64,000 bases of DNA from Lamellibrachia satsuma (Eukaryota > Annelida > Polychaeta > Sabellida > Siboglinidae), in assembly GCA_033239005.1 (NCBI GenBank), contig BSQZ01000005.1, positions 5,050,001-5,114,000 on the forward strand, read 5' to 3'. Position numbers and translations under genes: made by a program. Shown here piece after piece: positions 12,190 to 24,552 of this stretch. The first letter of the stretch is position 1. Every line of letters starts with the position of its first letter. The notes beneath the pieces were generated by a model. That model worked only from the letters and a program-made list of their open reading frames with translations. It was not told the origin of the DNA and ran no database searches.

Positions 12190-13450
12190 TGTCAACATTA
12201 CAGCATAGACACTGTCTACTCTGGTATTGAAACATTGTGACCAAGAACAATATAATCAAGCATTTGCATCAAAAAGAGATATGCCCTTATCAGATATCTG
12301 TCAATTCTATTTTTAAACATATTCACACTACTAGCATTAACACAATCATTTGGCAGTTTGTTCCATTCATTTATCACCCTCTGTGAGAAAGAGTAGTTTC
12401 TCATGTCCAACCTACACTGCTCCTTAACTAATGCTGCTTTGTGTCCTCTGGTTCTACTGCCTTCTTTAAGTTTGAAGAACATATTCCTATCAACATCCTC
12501 ATAATCGTTCACTATCTTAAACACTTCTGTTTGGTCTCCTCTTAGTCTCCTGGTCTCTAGTGTTGTCAAACCACATTGTAATAAGCGACTTTCGTAACTA
12601 AGGTCTCTTAATTCTGGAATCATTTTAGTTGCTCTTCGTTGTATTCTTTCTAGCTTATCTATGTTTTTTTTATGGCCTTCATGCTTGAATACAATATTCC
12701 AAATGTGGTCTAACTATTGCTTTGTACAGGAGTACAATTAGATGTTTCTCCTTATACGTGATAGTTCTCCTAATTAGCCCTAGAATTGATTTCCTTTCGA
12801 AGCAGCAATCCCACATTGCTCTGAAACTTTCATGTCAGCATTAAATGTTACTCCTAAATCCTTTTCTTGTGTGGTTCTACCTAGTACAGCATCCCTCATT
12901 TTATATTCCTCGTCCATATTTCCATGTCCTATGTGTATACATTTACACTTCCCAAAATTGAATAACATTTGCCATTTCTCTGACCATTTAACAATTTTTT
13001 CTAGATCATCCTGTAAACTTTGTTTATCTGTATCATTAGTAACCTTTCTGAATACTTTTGTGTCATCTGCAAATTTGAGTACTTTGCTAGATATGTCATC
13101 CTCCAAATCATTTATATATATATTAAAAACAGTATAGGGCCTAATACTGATCCCTGTGGTACCCCTCTCAAAACAGATTTCCAGTTTGAAATCTCACCAT
13201 CTACTATTACTCTCTGTCTTCTGTGTGTAAGCCACTTTTCTATCCAGTTGATTACATAATTGCCTATACCATGGGCTTTTAGTTTAAGTAACAATCTTTG
13301 GTGTGGCACTTTATCGAAAGCTATCTGAAAATCTAAGTAGACAACTGGTGACCCGTCATCTACCCACTTTGTAATTTCTTCTAGAAAACATAAGAAATTG
13401 GTTAGACATGACCTTGCTTTTAGGAAGCCTACCCCACTTGAATGCAGCCC
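12190..13450 (-). mobile_element. CR1-like LINE fragment (reverse transcriptase, 5'-truncated)
   Basis: On the minus strand, in order from 13450 down to 12216, the translation shows an AFDKVPHQRLLLKL-type block, VPQGSVLGPILFLIYI (RT motif B and the region after it), the catalytic FADDT motif, a KCKCIHIG block, and a C-terminal LRGDQTEVFKIVN...NRID segment. The order and wording are those of CR1/L2-clade reverse transcriptases. The open frame is broken at about 13110 and again between 12780 and 12623, so it is inactive. The endonuclease part is absent. It is nested within the hAT element at 11937-14938. Confidence 0.85.
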
Positions 13451-14697
13451 CTTGTTTATCCAAGCCTAATGTTTCCCATAATAAACATGTCACTGGTCAT
13501 CTGTACAATGCTGTTACATGTGGCTGTAGGGTTTGCCCTTTGTAGTAATTAAAAATGTCCCCATGGAGAATACATGTTGGAGATTAGGATGTTGAAGACT
13601 CAAACTTTCCAGTAAATTTATGATACCACCACTGATAGCGATATAAATCTGACTCCTAGCATATTTGCTCCCCCCCGGACATCTGCCCCTTTTTTCTATG
13701 ATAGTTGACAAGTGAAAATCAGTTTGCAGTTTTATCATTATTGCTACAATAACATAACATTAAATGACAAGTCAGTCACTTTAGCCTAATGCAATGGCCT
13801 ATCCCCTGGAGTGTGTATGAGATGTTCTTGTCACCAGTTGTCTTCCAGGTATCATTGATAGTCAGATCAGTGGTGGAAGATGGGTTCTTGGGGTGATGCT
13901 TCCACAAACAGTGGTGGACAGTAACGAGTCAGAGATCAGCTGGTTTGGAGTGCCCCTGGTGTTAGCTGCCTTAGTTTTCAGGTCCTCACCGACCTTGGCA
14001 GCTTCTATCGGTGCCATGTCACCATCATGGTTGCAGGCAGTCTTGTTGATCGCATTCGGGATCTGGAGATCAAATCAGTGACCACAGCACCCTTGCATGA
14101 TCAGGATCGACACTGGCTTCACTCCCATTGAAGAGTAATCTTGTTGGTCCCCCTTCTTGGTGTAGGAATGACACTCAAAACATAGCTTCTGACCTCCTCA
14201 GATGCTAGTAGTAATTTCCATGGTGAAGTTATAAGTGAATTCTGACAACTCTGGCTTGTGCATCCAGTTTTATAGGAAAATGGAGTCACTCCAACTCTCC
14301 ATGGTAAATGCAATTCAAAAGAAACCTTGTTGAGATGGCTTCTTTCAAATATCCTCTATTGTCCTAACAGGTCCAGGTCCTAATGTCACTGGCTTCTTCC
14401 ACAATTGCAATAAAGATAATCCTTTGATTACAGGATCACCTCCAACTATATAAAGTAATTTACTTGGCTGATCTGGCACAAAGAACATTAATTGCAATTA
14501 GGGTAATATATATCTTGAATTCATGTTCAGAAATAAACAATAAGTTAAAAAAACATTTCTTAAAAAACTTACAAATAATCCAGAGGCTACGGACGGGGGC
14601 AAATGTCCAGATTTTGAATAAGGCAAGGGGCTAATGTCTGGGGGGGCAAGTGACAAAGGGGCAAATGTCCGGGAGGGGGGCAAATGACCTGGACTTG

Positions 14698-14704
14698 ATG
14701 TGTG

Positions 14705-14740
<36 letters not shown>

Positions 14741-14744
14741 TGTT
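14698..14744. repeat. TGCG/TGTG microsatellite
   Basis: About ten GCGT units. Short tract inside the 3-kb hAT element. Confidence 0.9.
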
Positions 14745-16010
14745 TAATGAACAATAATTTTGTAATCATATCTAATTAAATATGATTGTGCACACGTGAC
14801 AAATAAAACTGTGTTAAAACGAATTGGATTTGAATTTTTCTTTAGCCTAGGATTTTAACAGTTGGAATTGATTGTTTGCAAGGCGGAATTAGAAATGATT
14901 TTTTGGAATTGACAAAACGGAATTGACCCCCATGCCTGATAGACTTCCTTCATATGTATAGCTTGTACTAATACTATTGTGGGTTGCCGATAGTTGCCCC
15001 CTCCCCCCACGATATTCATTACAGTGTTATCAGTCGACTCAGAATAAAATGTAATTAATACATCTCTTTATGAACTTCCGGTTATTACATGTGGGGTTTA
15101 ATCTGATCAATAAAGCAAATTAATTTTATATAATTTTGCCTTATTGTCAAGTCACAAGAATTCAGACAGAAATTGTAAAGTGTCATTATAGAAAGCAGAC
15201 ATGTAATCTGACAGTGTTCAACTGGGTAGATGACGATGCCTTAGTTAGTTTCCTCTCCAGCTAGACATTGCATGGGTGAAATACATTTTATTAAATATTT
15301 AAATACTTTTAAAAGTGTGTGTAACTGCATTTGCACTTAATCACAATGAAAGTATTTGTATATTTAAATATTTCCATAAAGAATTTGAAATGTAAACAGC
15401 AACAGTAGGCTTCTGTTGCGCTATAGTCTATACTGTCTTTTGGTCGTGTTTCTCCCATGCATCTACCCCCTTAGGCTTAGCCTTACCCTTGCTGCTTGGT
15501 CTCTAGGTATTTAAAACACTGGAGTATGAGACTTATTATGACTGTCAATAAATAATATAAAATTATTTTCTTGAATAATTTTGCCTAGTACATACGCCAT
15601 GGCCCATGTTATAAGGCTGCAGTATATCCTGTAGCACTTATTGAGTTATTGTTATTGTTTTGAGTACGGCCACGTATTGACGGTACGTCTGATCACGTCG
15701 AAAATAAATCGGCGGATAGGAAAACACTCGTAATTATATCAAACTATTAACAGTTACTCGCACTTTATTGTATTCATACATTTCGATTTACTGTGGGTTA
15801 TATATATATGCTGACGTTGAAGCACAGCTGTGCTTATTGGGGTGGAACTATATTGTAATCGTAGTGATAAGTCACAATGGTAACGGTAATCCAATTTACT
15901 AACCTGGTTTCGGCTCGTCGCTTCCTGCGCATCGCTCTGCCCTTTGATATCTGACGTTTCCTTGTCGCAGAATAGTCTGTAGATGCATGGTCATATGCGG
16001 AAAAAAAATC

Positions 16011-16328
16011 TTAAGATGGAACGGTGTCTTTGACCAAGAATGACATCTTGATGCTCTCCGTCTGTCCATGCTCATCACAGTCTTTTGTCGGAAAAGTGGT
16101 CACTCGCAGTGCCTGCGGCTGGCGGACACGGCAATTTCCGCATTTGCAACCACCTTTTCCGCTGCAAATTCTTCCTCGGAAGTCGATCAAAAGTTTTTTC
16201 CTTGCATTTGTAGTACTAGTTGATATATCCAGGAGCCATCCAGTGTACACCAGTTTTCTTTTTATTCGATTTTCCATGCGTTTCGGCCGTTTTTCCGAGA
16301 GGTTTTTACTGTGTGAACGCCGTGCCAA
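16011..16328 (-). CDS. Unrecognised open frame with a Cys-x-Cys-Gly-x-Cys motif
   Basis: A 105-residue minus-strand frame is very rich in Lys and Arg in its first third (SEKRPKRMENRIKRK) and has a compact cysteine cluster, CSGKGGCKCGNC, near residue 60, then ends close to a stop. The cluster resembles the CxCGxC start of P2X7-tail-like and other small zinc-binding domains, but the rest does not match. It lies 200 bases inside the inverted TTAA end at 16528 and points away from that end, so it is more likely part of a transposon-carried gene than a host gene. No family could be assigned. Confidence 0.3.
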   Translation of the reverse strand: MARRSHSKNLSEKRPKRMENRIKRKLVYTGWLLDISTSTTNARKKLLIDFRGRICSGKGGCKCGNCRVRQPQALRVTTFPTKDCDEHGQTESIKMSFLVKDTVPS

Positions 16329-16505
16329 GAGCTCGTACTCAAACCACTCTGCCGCTGAGCCCCCCGCAGAGCAATATGGCGCCGCCCAGCGAAGATAATG
16401 GCAAAGTTTAAAAGGATATTACAAAATTACCGTGGCGTTGCGCCCATCATATAAGGGTGATATATACTGTAAATGGTATGTTATTATGTTTGGGCTATGG
16501 TTGTT

Positions 16506-16528
16506 CGAGTGCTTCACCCCCCCTTTAA
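16506..16528. mobile_element. Right terminus of a TTAA-flanked DNA element
   Basis: TGCTTCACCCCCCCT at 16510-16524 precedes TTAA (16525-16528) and is the inverted counterpart of the end at 7761-7779. Inside it, on the minus strand, the CGCCAT...GTGGTTTGAGT block found near the left end is also present. Confidence 0.5.
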
Positions 16529-16529
16529 T

Positions 16530-19500
16530 TAATATTTATGACAAACTTTGCTATCAATCTAAATGTAAGTAACCTGCTAAATCTAAATACATTTGTTACG
16601 TTCACGTTTTTACTGACTCTTACAAAACAGCACACATCAAAAAAAGACAGTAAGGTAGATTTTCTTATAAAACATTTGACACAAACAATGGCCAGACATG
16701 AGATACGCGGAATCGTTTTGTTGAGCATTTCCCTGGCGGCATGAACACGGTAAACCGGCGTCGTTCTGGGTCGCTGCCTCGGGTCGGTGACGGTGCTCGA
16801 TTCGAGACAGGGCCGGCAGCTATCGGTCAGCAAGTAGGTCTTACCCACACACTCGCATGAATCAGCGGCCGTCATTAATCGCGTGACGATTACTCGATAT
16901 CTTGCCTCAGTACGGAGCAATTCCGACGTGTGAATTTTAAGGAATGCAATATATCGTCAAGGGGGCATTGTTATGGGGTAGTTCACTCGCGCATGTGAGC
17001 AGCAGCGTATCCGGGGGAGACCCCCGCGTCCGTTGCTAATACTACAGTAAAGGACAACGTATACAGGCCTACATCAGAACTAGTGTCAATGTAAAGACTA
17101 GCCTGCCAATATTAACCATTCTCTGTAAGTATAACCCCCCCCCCCCCCCCCGGTTCGCAAATCGACATATTAGGACGACCGATTATGGGTAAACATCGTT
17201 TTATGGAATCTTCTTCGGGCCTACTTGGCGGAGATTAGCAAAACCACAGACGGTAGCTTTCGGGACGGGACGCGGTCGACTGCCACGGGTCTCTGAAATG
17301 GAATGTCCCCTGGACGACAAGCGAGTTGTTTACATAATATGACAGGATGTTCGCAAAGCTGTTTAATTGGCAACACCATGAGTGACGCCGTAAATACGAA
17401 GAAGATAGTTTGTATAAAAATATATTGGCGAGTCATGCGCCGCACGTTCGACTAATGTTAGCCGGATCCTGACAGAACTGGGTGATTGTAGTTGATGTGG
17501 GAGTCAGCTTTTCAAAAAGAACATTGTTGAAATGATCCAACATCTACTCGACGTCTCTGGGAAGCATTCAGGTGCGCTGCAATTACTATTTGTTCACAGC
17601 TTTATCAATATAATTACGCCTACTTCATCGCGTGTTATTACAAGTACAGTATATCAAAAGGTTAACAAGTTGTTCGTATACTCACCTAGCGTCCAGTTCT
17701 CCATTTTCCTACCATGAATTGAGAAGGTTGACCCGGAAAGTCATACTGGATAGACACTTAGTCCGGACAGTAGGGTCTTTGTGGCATATTTCCAAGCAGA
17801 CACCCATTGTCACCCCGAACGCGTGGAATTATCAAAGAGTACACTGAACAAATAGTCGCATGATTTACGGATTGAAAGGAAACATGGAGTAGTTTTACGA
17901 AGCGTTACGTGGGGGTGGGTGGGGTATCTTGGTCATCGTTACGTTCGTTATTAAAGCAGTTTTTTGGTTGGATAGCTGTCGATATCAGACTGATAACATT
18001 GATTGTTATGCCTGTTTTTGGGGTATGTTTCAACATAATTCGAACGGGAGAGGAACGCGGACTCTACCATGCATCAGTGAAGTATGAAATGGCGCGCGAA
18101 AAGTGTGCAAATGTTGTGACAAAATATATGTATGCATAATAGGCGGGGGGGGGGGGTCTTTCTCAAAACGAACGTAGTTTTAGGGGGTGTACAGGCCAGC
18201 ATTACGAAGCGTGACAAAGGGGTGGGGGGTCTCAAAAAAGTTTAAAACAAATAACGCGACGTACTTAATGGATAGCCCCTTAAGCCTATACGTGAATGCA
18301 GCATATTTTTGATATACATGTTTTCGGGTATGCAAACATTTCACGATTTTAGTGGTTCTTTATAGCTTTAAAATCCAGTAGCTGCATTTCGAGTTAGCAT
18401 TTAACCTGGTAACATGTGACAAGATAAACGCTACTCATCTCAAATGGGTGAACATTGGCTACTCTATAGTGAAGTGACACAAAGTTCTCCTCTCAATCGA
18501 TTGTAGAGGTGTTACATAACATCGTCCACTCATACGATCGGGTCACCCTCTGACAGTAAGGGGTGGTTTCACACTACACGAAATTGGTTACACGCGGGAG
18601 TGAGATTAGGAGCAATTTATCTTTCAGTTGAAAAGTGTGCATATTTCGAAGCGGAGGGGGGCGTCTGGGAACTTTAGTTGCGTATTTACGGGGAAGCGTT
18701 GGGACACCCCTCTTTGGCTTTATTTTTTTCCATTGCGCCGCTACGTGGTAGCACGGGTGACTAAGCACGCCCCCCGCCCTCCCTCGCGAGATCCTAAATT
18801 CGCCACTGTCTGAGGTTAAGTGACACCGGTTTTGTGTATTGTCATATATTTTGTGTTTTAAGTTCTTCCCTATAGATAGACTTGTAAATCGCTTGCCAAG
18901 TCTCGCTAAAACGGGTGGTCAACTGTACGCCCCGAGAGGCTACGCAGGTGGCCGTAGCGACAGACACAAAGTATTTAGGAGTTAGCAGGAAACAACAAAT
19001 TGCGTCGCTAATAAATAGACAATGCAGCTATATCTAAACTTAGCGCGAGAGCGGACAGATCCGGAATAACTGCGATTGTGAGATTTACGACGTGCCTTTC
19101 AGTCAGTGACCTAAAAAGGGGGCACGCCCCTAAGTGGCTATTATCAGCGTTTTCAACCGCGGAATGCACGGGACGTGATGTAACACGATCAAGACAATGT
19201 TACAAATGATCGATTCAACAAATTGCTTACATAACTATATAAAAATAGTGACACACGGATCCACTTAAAAAGTGGTTCAGGGTACGCGCCAACGGTTTTT
19301 GTGATATTACTCTTATAAATAAATAAATAAATAAATAAATAAAGGCCGTCCTCGTGGTTTTGAAAAGGGGGGTTCCTGCGTACACAATCAGCCGGGGATT
19401 TATGTTACTCAAAAATTTTACAGTTGAACTAAAAATTCTATGAAACGAGGGGGGTTCTGGGGGCATGAACCCAGATATTGTACGCCGATACAATTTTCGC

Positions 19501-19970
19501 GTTTTCAAAAAAGGGTTTAGTAGAGTAAATCCGCAAAATCAAATCTCCGCACAAAATCTGCTGGAAAGATCGTTAACTTTTAAAGCAGCGCGCTTTGCTT
19601 GTATAGCCAATAAGACAACTGATAAACTCGCACACGTGATAAATGCGTCGTTTTTTCGTGGGAAACGATTCTGTTCTATTTTTCAATATCAGCCCGTGCT
19701 TTAACCTACATCATTCTGAATAGAATCTGCCTACACCTCTCGCGGGCCCCTCCCGTGATCTGTCATTGGGGGTTGGACCCCGGCCTATTTTGCACATAAT
19801 CTTTGACCGTTATACTCTTAAACATATCTGATGAAAACCCTGGATGCGATATGTCCCCACGTGCATTATATACTAGGGCCGAAAAACCTGTGTTGAATTG
19901 GCTGAACCACCGAACATTAAAACATTAATGTTGTACTGTCCTCGACAGTAGACGCATGTCCATTCTAGCT
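16530..19970. other. Intergenic, no recognised gene
   Basis: No coding exon was recognised. The stretch holds a poly(C) run (17138-17154), a poly(G) run near 18143-18158, G-rich segments around 17910-17930 and 18220, and an AAAT microsatellite at 19318-19343. Short open frames lack codon structure or splice context. Confidence 0.35.
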
Positions 19971-20194
19971 GTGTGTGTGCGCGCGCGCGTGTGTGCGTGC
20001 GTGCGCGTGTGTGTATGAGGGAAAGAAAAATATTCAATGCAGTTGGGGGGGGGGGGTAAATGTGTAGGCTTATGAGAGCATTACATGTAGTGGCAATGTT
20101 CTTATGTACCGTTAACTCTAAGTACTCTAATCACCACCGGTGCCTCATCAACCACGGTACCAATAAGCAGTCCCCATAAGCAGGTACACCCCAC

Positions 20195-20251
20195 ACACAC
20201 ACACGTACGCGCGCGCGCACGCACACACACACACACGCACGCACGCCCGCC

Positions 20252-20283
<32 letters not shown>

Positions 20284-20284
20284 C

Positions 20285-20354
<70 letters not shown>

Positions 20355-20356
20355 AC
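20195..20356. repeat. CA and CGCA microsatellite
   Basis: About 160 bases of CACACA with blocks of ACGC and CGCG in the left half, grading into pure (CA)n on the right. Reading frames made only of Cys, Val and Arg across it are artefacts. Confidence 0.95.
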
Positions 20357-21138
20357 AACATCAATCATAATCCACCCGATTAGGTCCTCAGTGATGTAGG
20401 CGATTATATATCTTACTTTGATGATTAGTAACTGTAGCGGAGATCTTTTTCAAAATTGAAGCTGATCAAGGATGAGCATCGATCCACAACGAGTAAGAAC
20501 AGACTTGTTCACCTGACAATGCCGAGTACGAAGTGGGGCATCAGGCGTCGGATTAATCTTGACAGGATTTTGTCGAACTTCAGTGCTACAAAGACGGCAA
20601 ACAGTTAACTGGTGTTTGAGAAAGTTCAACAGATGTACAATCAGAGTTGCCTATTCACATGGTCACGTCTCTAGAAGCATCGGTAACTAATATGGTGGAC
20701 AGTATTTGGGTGTTACTATTTGTTTGCCCAGGATAACCTGTACCGTCTCTATTTTAGGCCTACGTTGCAGTTTCATGTATTATTTCTGCTGTGTCATTGT
20801 AGACGTTATGCTGTAATTCTTCCTTGCCATTGTACGCTGTATTATTTGTCATCATACGCTGTGTTTTCTTGTTTGTATGTTTGTATGTTTGTATGTTTGT
20901 ATGCCGTCGTCGACAACAATCTGTGAATGCCTATGCTCAAGACATAGTTGAATAAACGTCAACATATGGGATTACTTCCATAGTCGACCTGCAGTGCTGC
21001 CAGGACTCGTCTTGATCTTCGTCTTTCACGTACTCGGTATTAGGCCCCCACAAAACGGTTGTTCCCAGGGGCGGATCTAAGATTTGACGATGACAGGGTG
21101 GGGATGGGGGGGGGGGTGCGCAGCCATCCATCCACGCG

Positions 21139-21235
21139 AAAGTATGTATGGTGAAAGTATGTATGGTGAAAGTATGTATGATGAAAGTATGTATGGTGAA
21201 AGTATGCATGGTGAAAGTATGCATGGTGAAATTAT
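21139..21235. repeat. 15-bp tandem repeat
   Basis: Seven copies of GAAAGTATGTATGGT with small changes (ATGCATGG, ATGATG). Noncoding. Confidence 0.9.
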
Positions 21236-21319
21236 GTTCAGGAGGATGATCTTTGAACCACCCTGGATAATTTTATCATCATGTTAATTAAATTAACAAA
21301 CGAAAATCAGATCAAGGAA

Positions 21320-21668
21320 CACGTATAGTTTGTATATTAGTGTAGTGTACGTATATGTATGCTTAGTGTAGTGTACGTATACGTATATGTATGCTTAATG
21401 TAGTGTACGTATATGTATGTTTAGTGTAGTGTACGTATGTGAAGTGTAAAGCGCTTTGAGCAGTCATAAGGACTGGATACCGCGCTATAAAAGAACTTAC
21501 CTTCTTTTTTATATGTATGTTTAGTGTAGTGTACGTATGTTTAGTGTAGTGTACGTATATTTACGTTTAGTGTAGTGTATGTATATATATGTTTAGTGTA
21601 GTGTACGTATGTGTATGTTTAGTGTATTGTACGTATATGTACGTTTAGTGTAGTGTACGTATATATAT
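21320..21668. repeat. Tandem repeat of TTTAGTGTAGTGTACGTATATGTATG units
   Basis: About a dozen copies of a 20-30 bp unit built on TAGTGTAGTGTACGTAT. A SINE-type tail at about 21442-21510 interrupts the array, so the array existed before that insertion. Confidence 0.85.
21442..21510 (+). mobile_element. SINE/LINE 3' tail fragment
   Basis: The motif TAAAGCGCTTTGAGCAGTC, then GGACTGGATAC, then CGCTATAAAAGAACTTACC is shared with 48549-48608. Such GCGCTATATAA tails end many invertebrate SINEs and their partner LINEs. Confidence 0.65.
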
Positions 21669-21695
21669 ATTCAGCGTGCATCAATAAGTAGCAGT

Positions 21696-23060
21696 TCAAT
21701 GAGCGCTCAGAGGATTAATAAAAACCGTTCTTCTTGGGTGCATCCTGCTGTACTTGTCAATATTTGCTTGAAAGTCCAGTTTAATGTCCTTGTGTACACG
21801 ATATAGAACCGACCCATCGGGGCGATGCTGGTGCGTGGGGCTCCGCGTTACAGTTTTCACCAGTTTTAGTTCAGAATTAGCACGCACCACTCCTGCACTC
21901 CAGCACTCCAGCCTCCAGCACCCCAGCACATATGTGAAACATGTGGAAAAGATTTGGGTTCATGTCGCTGAAAGTTGCATTGATTGTTTCCTGTAGGTTA
22001 GAGCGTTTTGTTTCTTCAGACGAATCCCATTTCTTCTTCCACAGTCTGACTTCAGCTGACACGGACACTGGGGTGGCAGGTCATGTCAATATCATTCTTG
22101 GAGGTCGGTTATGTTAGCCTATGTCAACTCGCCCACTTCATTGGGCAGAAGCTTCAGGCCGCGCACAGCTCTCCCAGCGATCACACTGAATCTCGTGTCA
22201 CATTCCTGGAGAAGGTGGTCTAGAAATAACAGGAATACTAAGCGTCGCTCGTGTATTTCTGGGGTATCTGCCTCTACGTTGTGTCTCGTGGTCTGCCTCT
22301 ACGTCGTGTCTCGTGGTCTGCCTCTACGTTGTGTCTCGTGGTCTGCCTCTACGTCGTGTCTCGTGGTCTGCCTCTACGTCGTGTCTCGTGGTCTGCCTCT
22401 ACGTCGTGTCTCGTGGTCTGCCTCTACGTTGTGTCTCGTGTCTGCCTCTACGTCGTGTCTCGTGGTCTGCCTCTACGTCGTGTCTCGTGGTCTGCCTCTA
22501 CGTTGTGTCTCGTGGTTTGCCTCTACGTTGTGTCTCGTGGTCTTCCTCTACGTTGTGTCTCGTGGTCTGCCTCTACGTTGTGTCTCGTGGTCTGCCTCTC
22601 ACAACGCCATGAGATCGAGACCATATCTTCAGTTATCTTGTAAATCTCAATGTACTCGGCATCTGCATTTTGTCAGATGTCGTTAAAGATAACAGAGTGT
22701 CTTCGTAGGCCCGGAGAACATTCTGCGTAGAAACCTGGAGCAGCTTGCTGAGACCTATGGTGTACTCAAACTGAATGCAGCGATGAATGCAGAGCTTGAG
22801 ATCGATAAAAGACAGTCTGCCAAAAGCATCCGTCATTGTTTTGGAACTGCATTTGTTGTCCTCGTTGTTCGAAATTACAGCCAGGCAATCAATGATGGCT
22901 TCGTACATTTAACTAAACTCATCCAGTGTAGTGAGTCGTTCCACGCCCCTTGTTTCAAACAGTACATTAACCTTTCCAACACCCACTTCCTTCAAACATT
23001 CCCGCTTCCCCCGGATGTTCATTTCTTTTGTAAAGTGCTCTAGTCACCGTTGTCTCTTGG
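21696..23060 (-). pseudogene. Decayed hAT-superfamily transposase (DUF4371/ZMYM-like type)
   Basis: Minus-strand frames, read from 23060 down, line up with the C-terminal half of the large hAT transposases that resemble ZMYM and THAP12 proteins: ETRGVERLTTL (the family's ETRWVERH block), a helical stretch ending FEYTIGLSKLLQVSTQNV (22.7-22.9 kb), then LDHLLQECDTRFS (about 22.2 kb), and finally LYRVHKDIKLD with HPRRTVF (about 21.75 kb), the usual end of the hAT dimerisation region. The order is correct, but the frames are broken by shifts and stops, and a 25-bp minisatellite (22267-22600) has expanded in the middle. It cannot encode an active protein. No terminal inverted repeats were identified around it. 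Confidence 0.7.
22267..22600. repeat. 25-bp minisatellite inside the transposase remnant
   Basis: About 13 copies of TCTGCCTCTACGTTGTGTCTCGTGG (T/C variable at one site), one of them shortened to 23 bases. Because 25 is not a multiple of three and no unit carries a stop, all three plus-strand frames remain open, giving spurious proteins rich in Ser, Cys, Leu and Val. Confidence 0.95.
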
Positions 23061-23335
23061 GCCTGTATTTGAAGAATATAGCCAGGGTCTGCAGGGTAGA
23101 CATCATGCTTCACCTCCTGTCACTTCAACTCATGTCACTTCAACCCACTGTCATTTCAAACCCTGTCACTTCAACCCTTGCCATACTTGTTCATTCCATG
23201 CCAAATCAATTTATCCGGGAAGCATTCGACAAAGCAACAATTACTGCACAAAATATATTCATTCGCATAATTCTATTATCGCCTATATATATGGCATTAT
23301 ACATTTTTTCTCTCGTAAAATCGTGATATGATATT

Positions 23336-23425
23336 TTAATGAACCACAATGTTTAATATATAATGTGACTGTTATATGTCTAATTTGAATATTTGCCCCC
23401 GAATATCATGTTTACATTGCATCCG
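23336..23425. repeat. Interspersed repeat, copy 2 (relative at 4.5 kb)
   Basis: Shares the TGAACCAC...TTATATGT...ATCATGTTTACATTGCAT layout with 4530-4645. Family not identified. Confidence 0.5.
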
Positions 23426-24257
23426 GAAATTACACTTAAAACAATTAACCTTAATTCTTGTTGAGAATACGGCGAGGAAGATTTATGCGGATAAAGTCGG
23501 CACACATAGACCAGGGTCCCGCCAGTGCGTTCGTCCTGGTGGTTCCTCACAGGTCACGTCTCGCCCGTGTTCACACGGAACAAAAACACTCGCGGGTCAA
23601 TGATGTCACACGCCGCGACAGCTGGCACGTCGAGACGGGAGGCCGACCGAGCTAGTCAACTACTGGGGGAGGCCGGGGAGTCTCGGGTATATTCGGCCCT
23701 AAAACGCCCAACAGCCTAAAAGGATGGTCCAGAGAATGTTATATATACAAAACACCGGCTGTTATCTTGTTGATGAGTCTACGTGAGTATTTAATCAACG
23801 AACATATTTTGTGTGAACATAATGTATTATTGATAATGTGAACAGGTTTGAATTACTTATAGTAACATTTCGTGCAAAATTGCTACGTGCAAAAATATTT
23901 CATCTTAATTTGAATCCGGAATAGCCAAGGTATCTAGCTACCCGACAGACTATAGGGCATATATTTACATAGTTTGGATTGACGCTGATGAAGCTTTACT
24001 AGTTTGGTCATACACCATTGCAAATTATAACCATCTGAAAGCACGGTGCATAGTTCGTTTCGTCGTGTAGCAATCGGTAGGGCGTTTTACCACATAGTAG
24101 TGGACCGTCTTAAATATCCATCCAAATAGCCGTTTTGAACACAAATAAAACTATTAATGACATGGATATACCTATGCGTATTATAATTTCTTTTGCTGCA
24201 TCGTCGACTGTGTTGACTTTGCGTCAACCACAGCTCTATTCGTTCACAGCATTTATT

Positions 24258-24552
24258 GTTTGACTTTAATCGCGCCTAAGAGTGCACTGTGTTGTCCCCA
24301 ACCACTGTTTGACTTTAATCGCGCCTAAGAGTGCACTGTGTTGTCCCCAACCACTGTTTGACTTTAATCGCGCCTAAGAGTGCACTGTGTTGTCCCCAAC
24401 CAGTGTTTGACTTTAATCGCGCCTAAGAGTGCACTGTGTTGTCCCCAACCACTGTTTGACTTTAATCGCGCCTAAGAGTGCACTGTGTTGTCCCCAACCA
24501 CTGTTTGACTTTAATCGCGCCTAAGAGTGCACTGTGTTGTCCCCAACCACTG
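24258..24552. repeat. 49-bp minisatellite, six copies
   Basis: Six almost identical units starting GTTTGACTTTAATCGCGCC and ending CCCCAACCACT, at 24258, 24307, 24356, 24405, 24454 and 24503. The near-absence of differences suggests recent expansion. Confidence 0.95.

Larger units (their letters stand above)
11937..14938. mobile_element. hAT-type DNA transposon, non-autonomous, 3.0 kb
   Basis: The ends are inverted repeats: CAGACATGTGGTCAATTCC on the left and, on the minus strand, CAGGCATGGGGGTCAATTCC on the right. They are flanked by an 8-bp near-duplication, ATATACTT (11929-11936) and ATAGACTT (14939-14946), one mismatch, as expected for hAT elements. Both subterminal regions are rich in GGAATTGA-type motifs, a usual hAT feature. 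No transposase was recognised inside. A 5'-truncated CR1-like LINE (about 12190-13450), a short GGGCAAATGTCC repeat cluster (about 14596-14690) and a TGCG microsatellite lie within it. Confidence 0.75.

Noticed and set aside
22111..22686. 191-codon plus-strand frame rich in Ser, Cys and Leu
   Set aside because: Created by the 25-bp repeat; the real coding trace in this area is the minus-strand transposase remnant.
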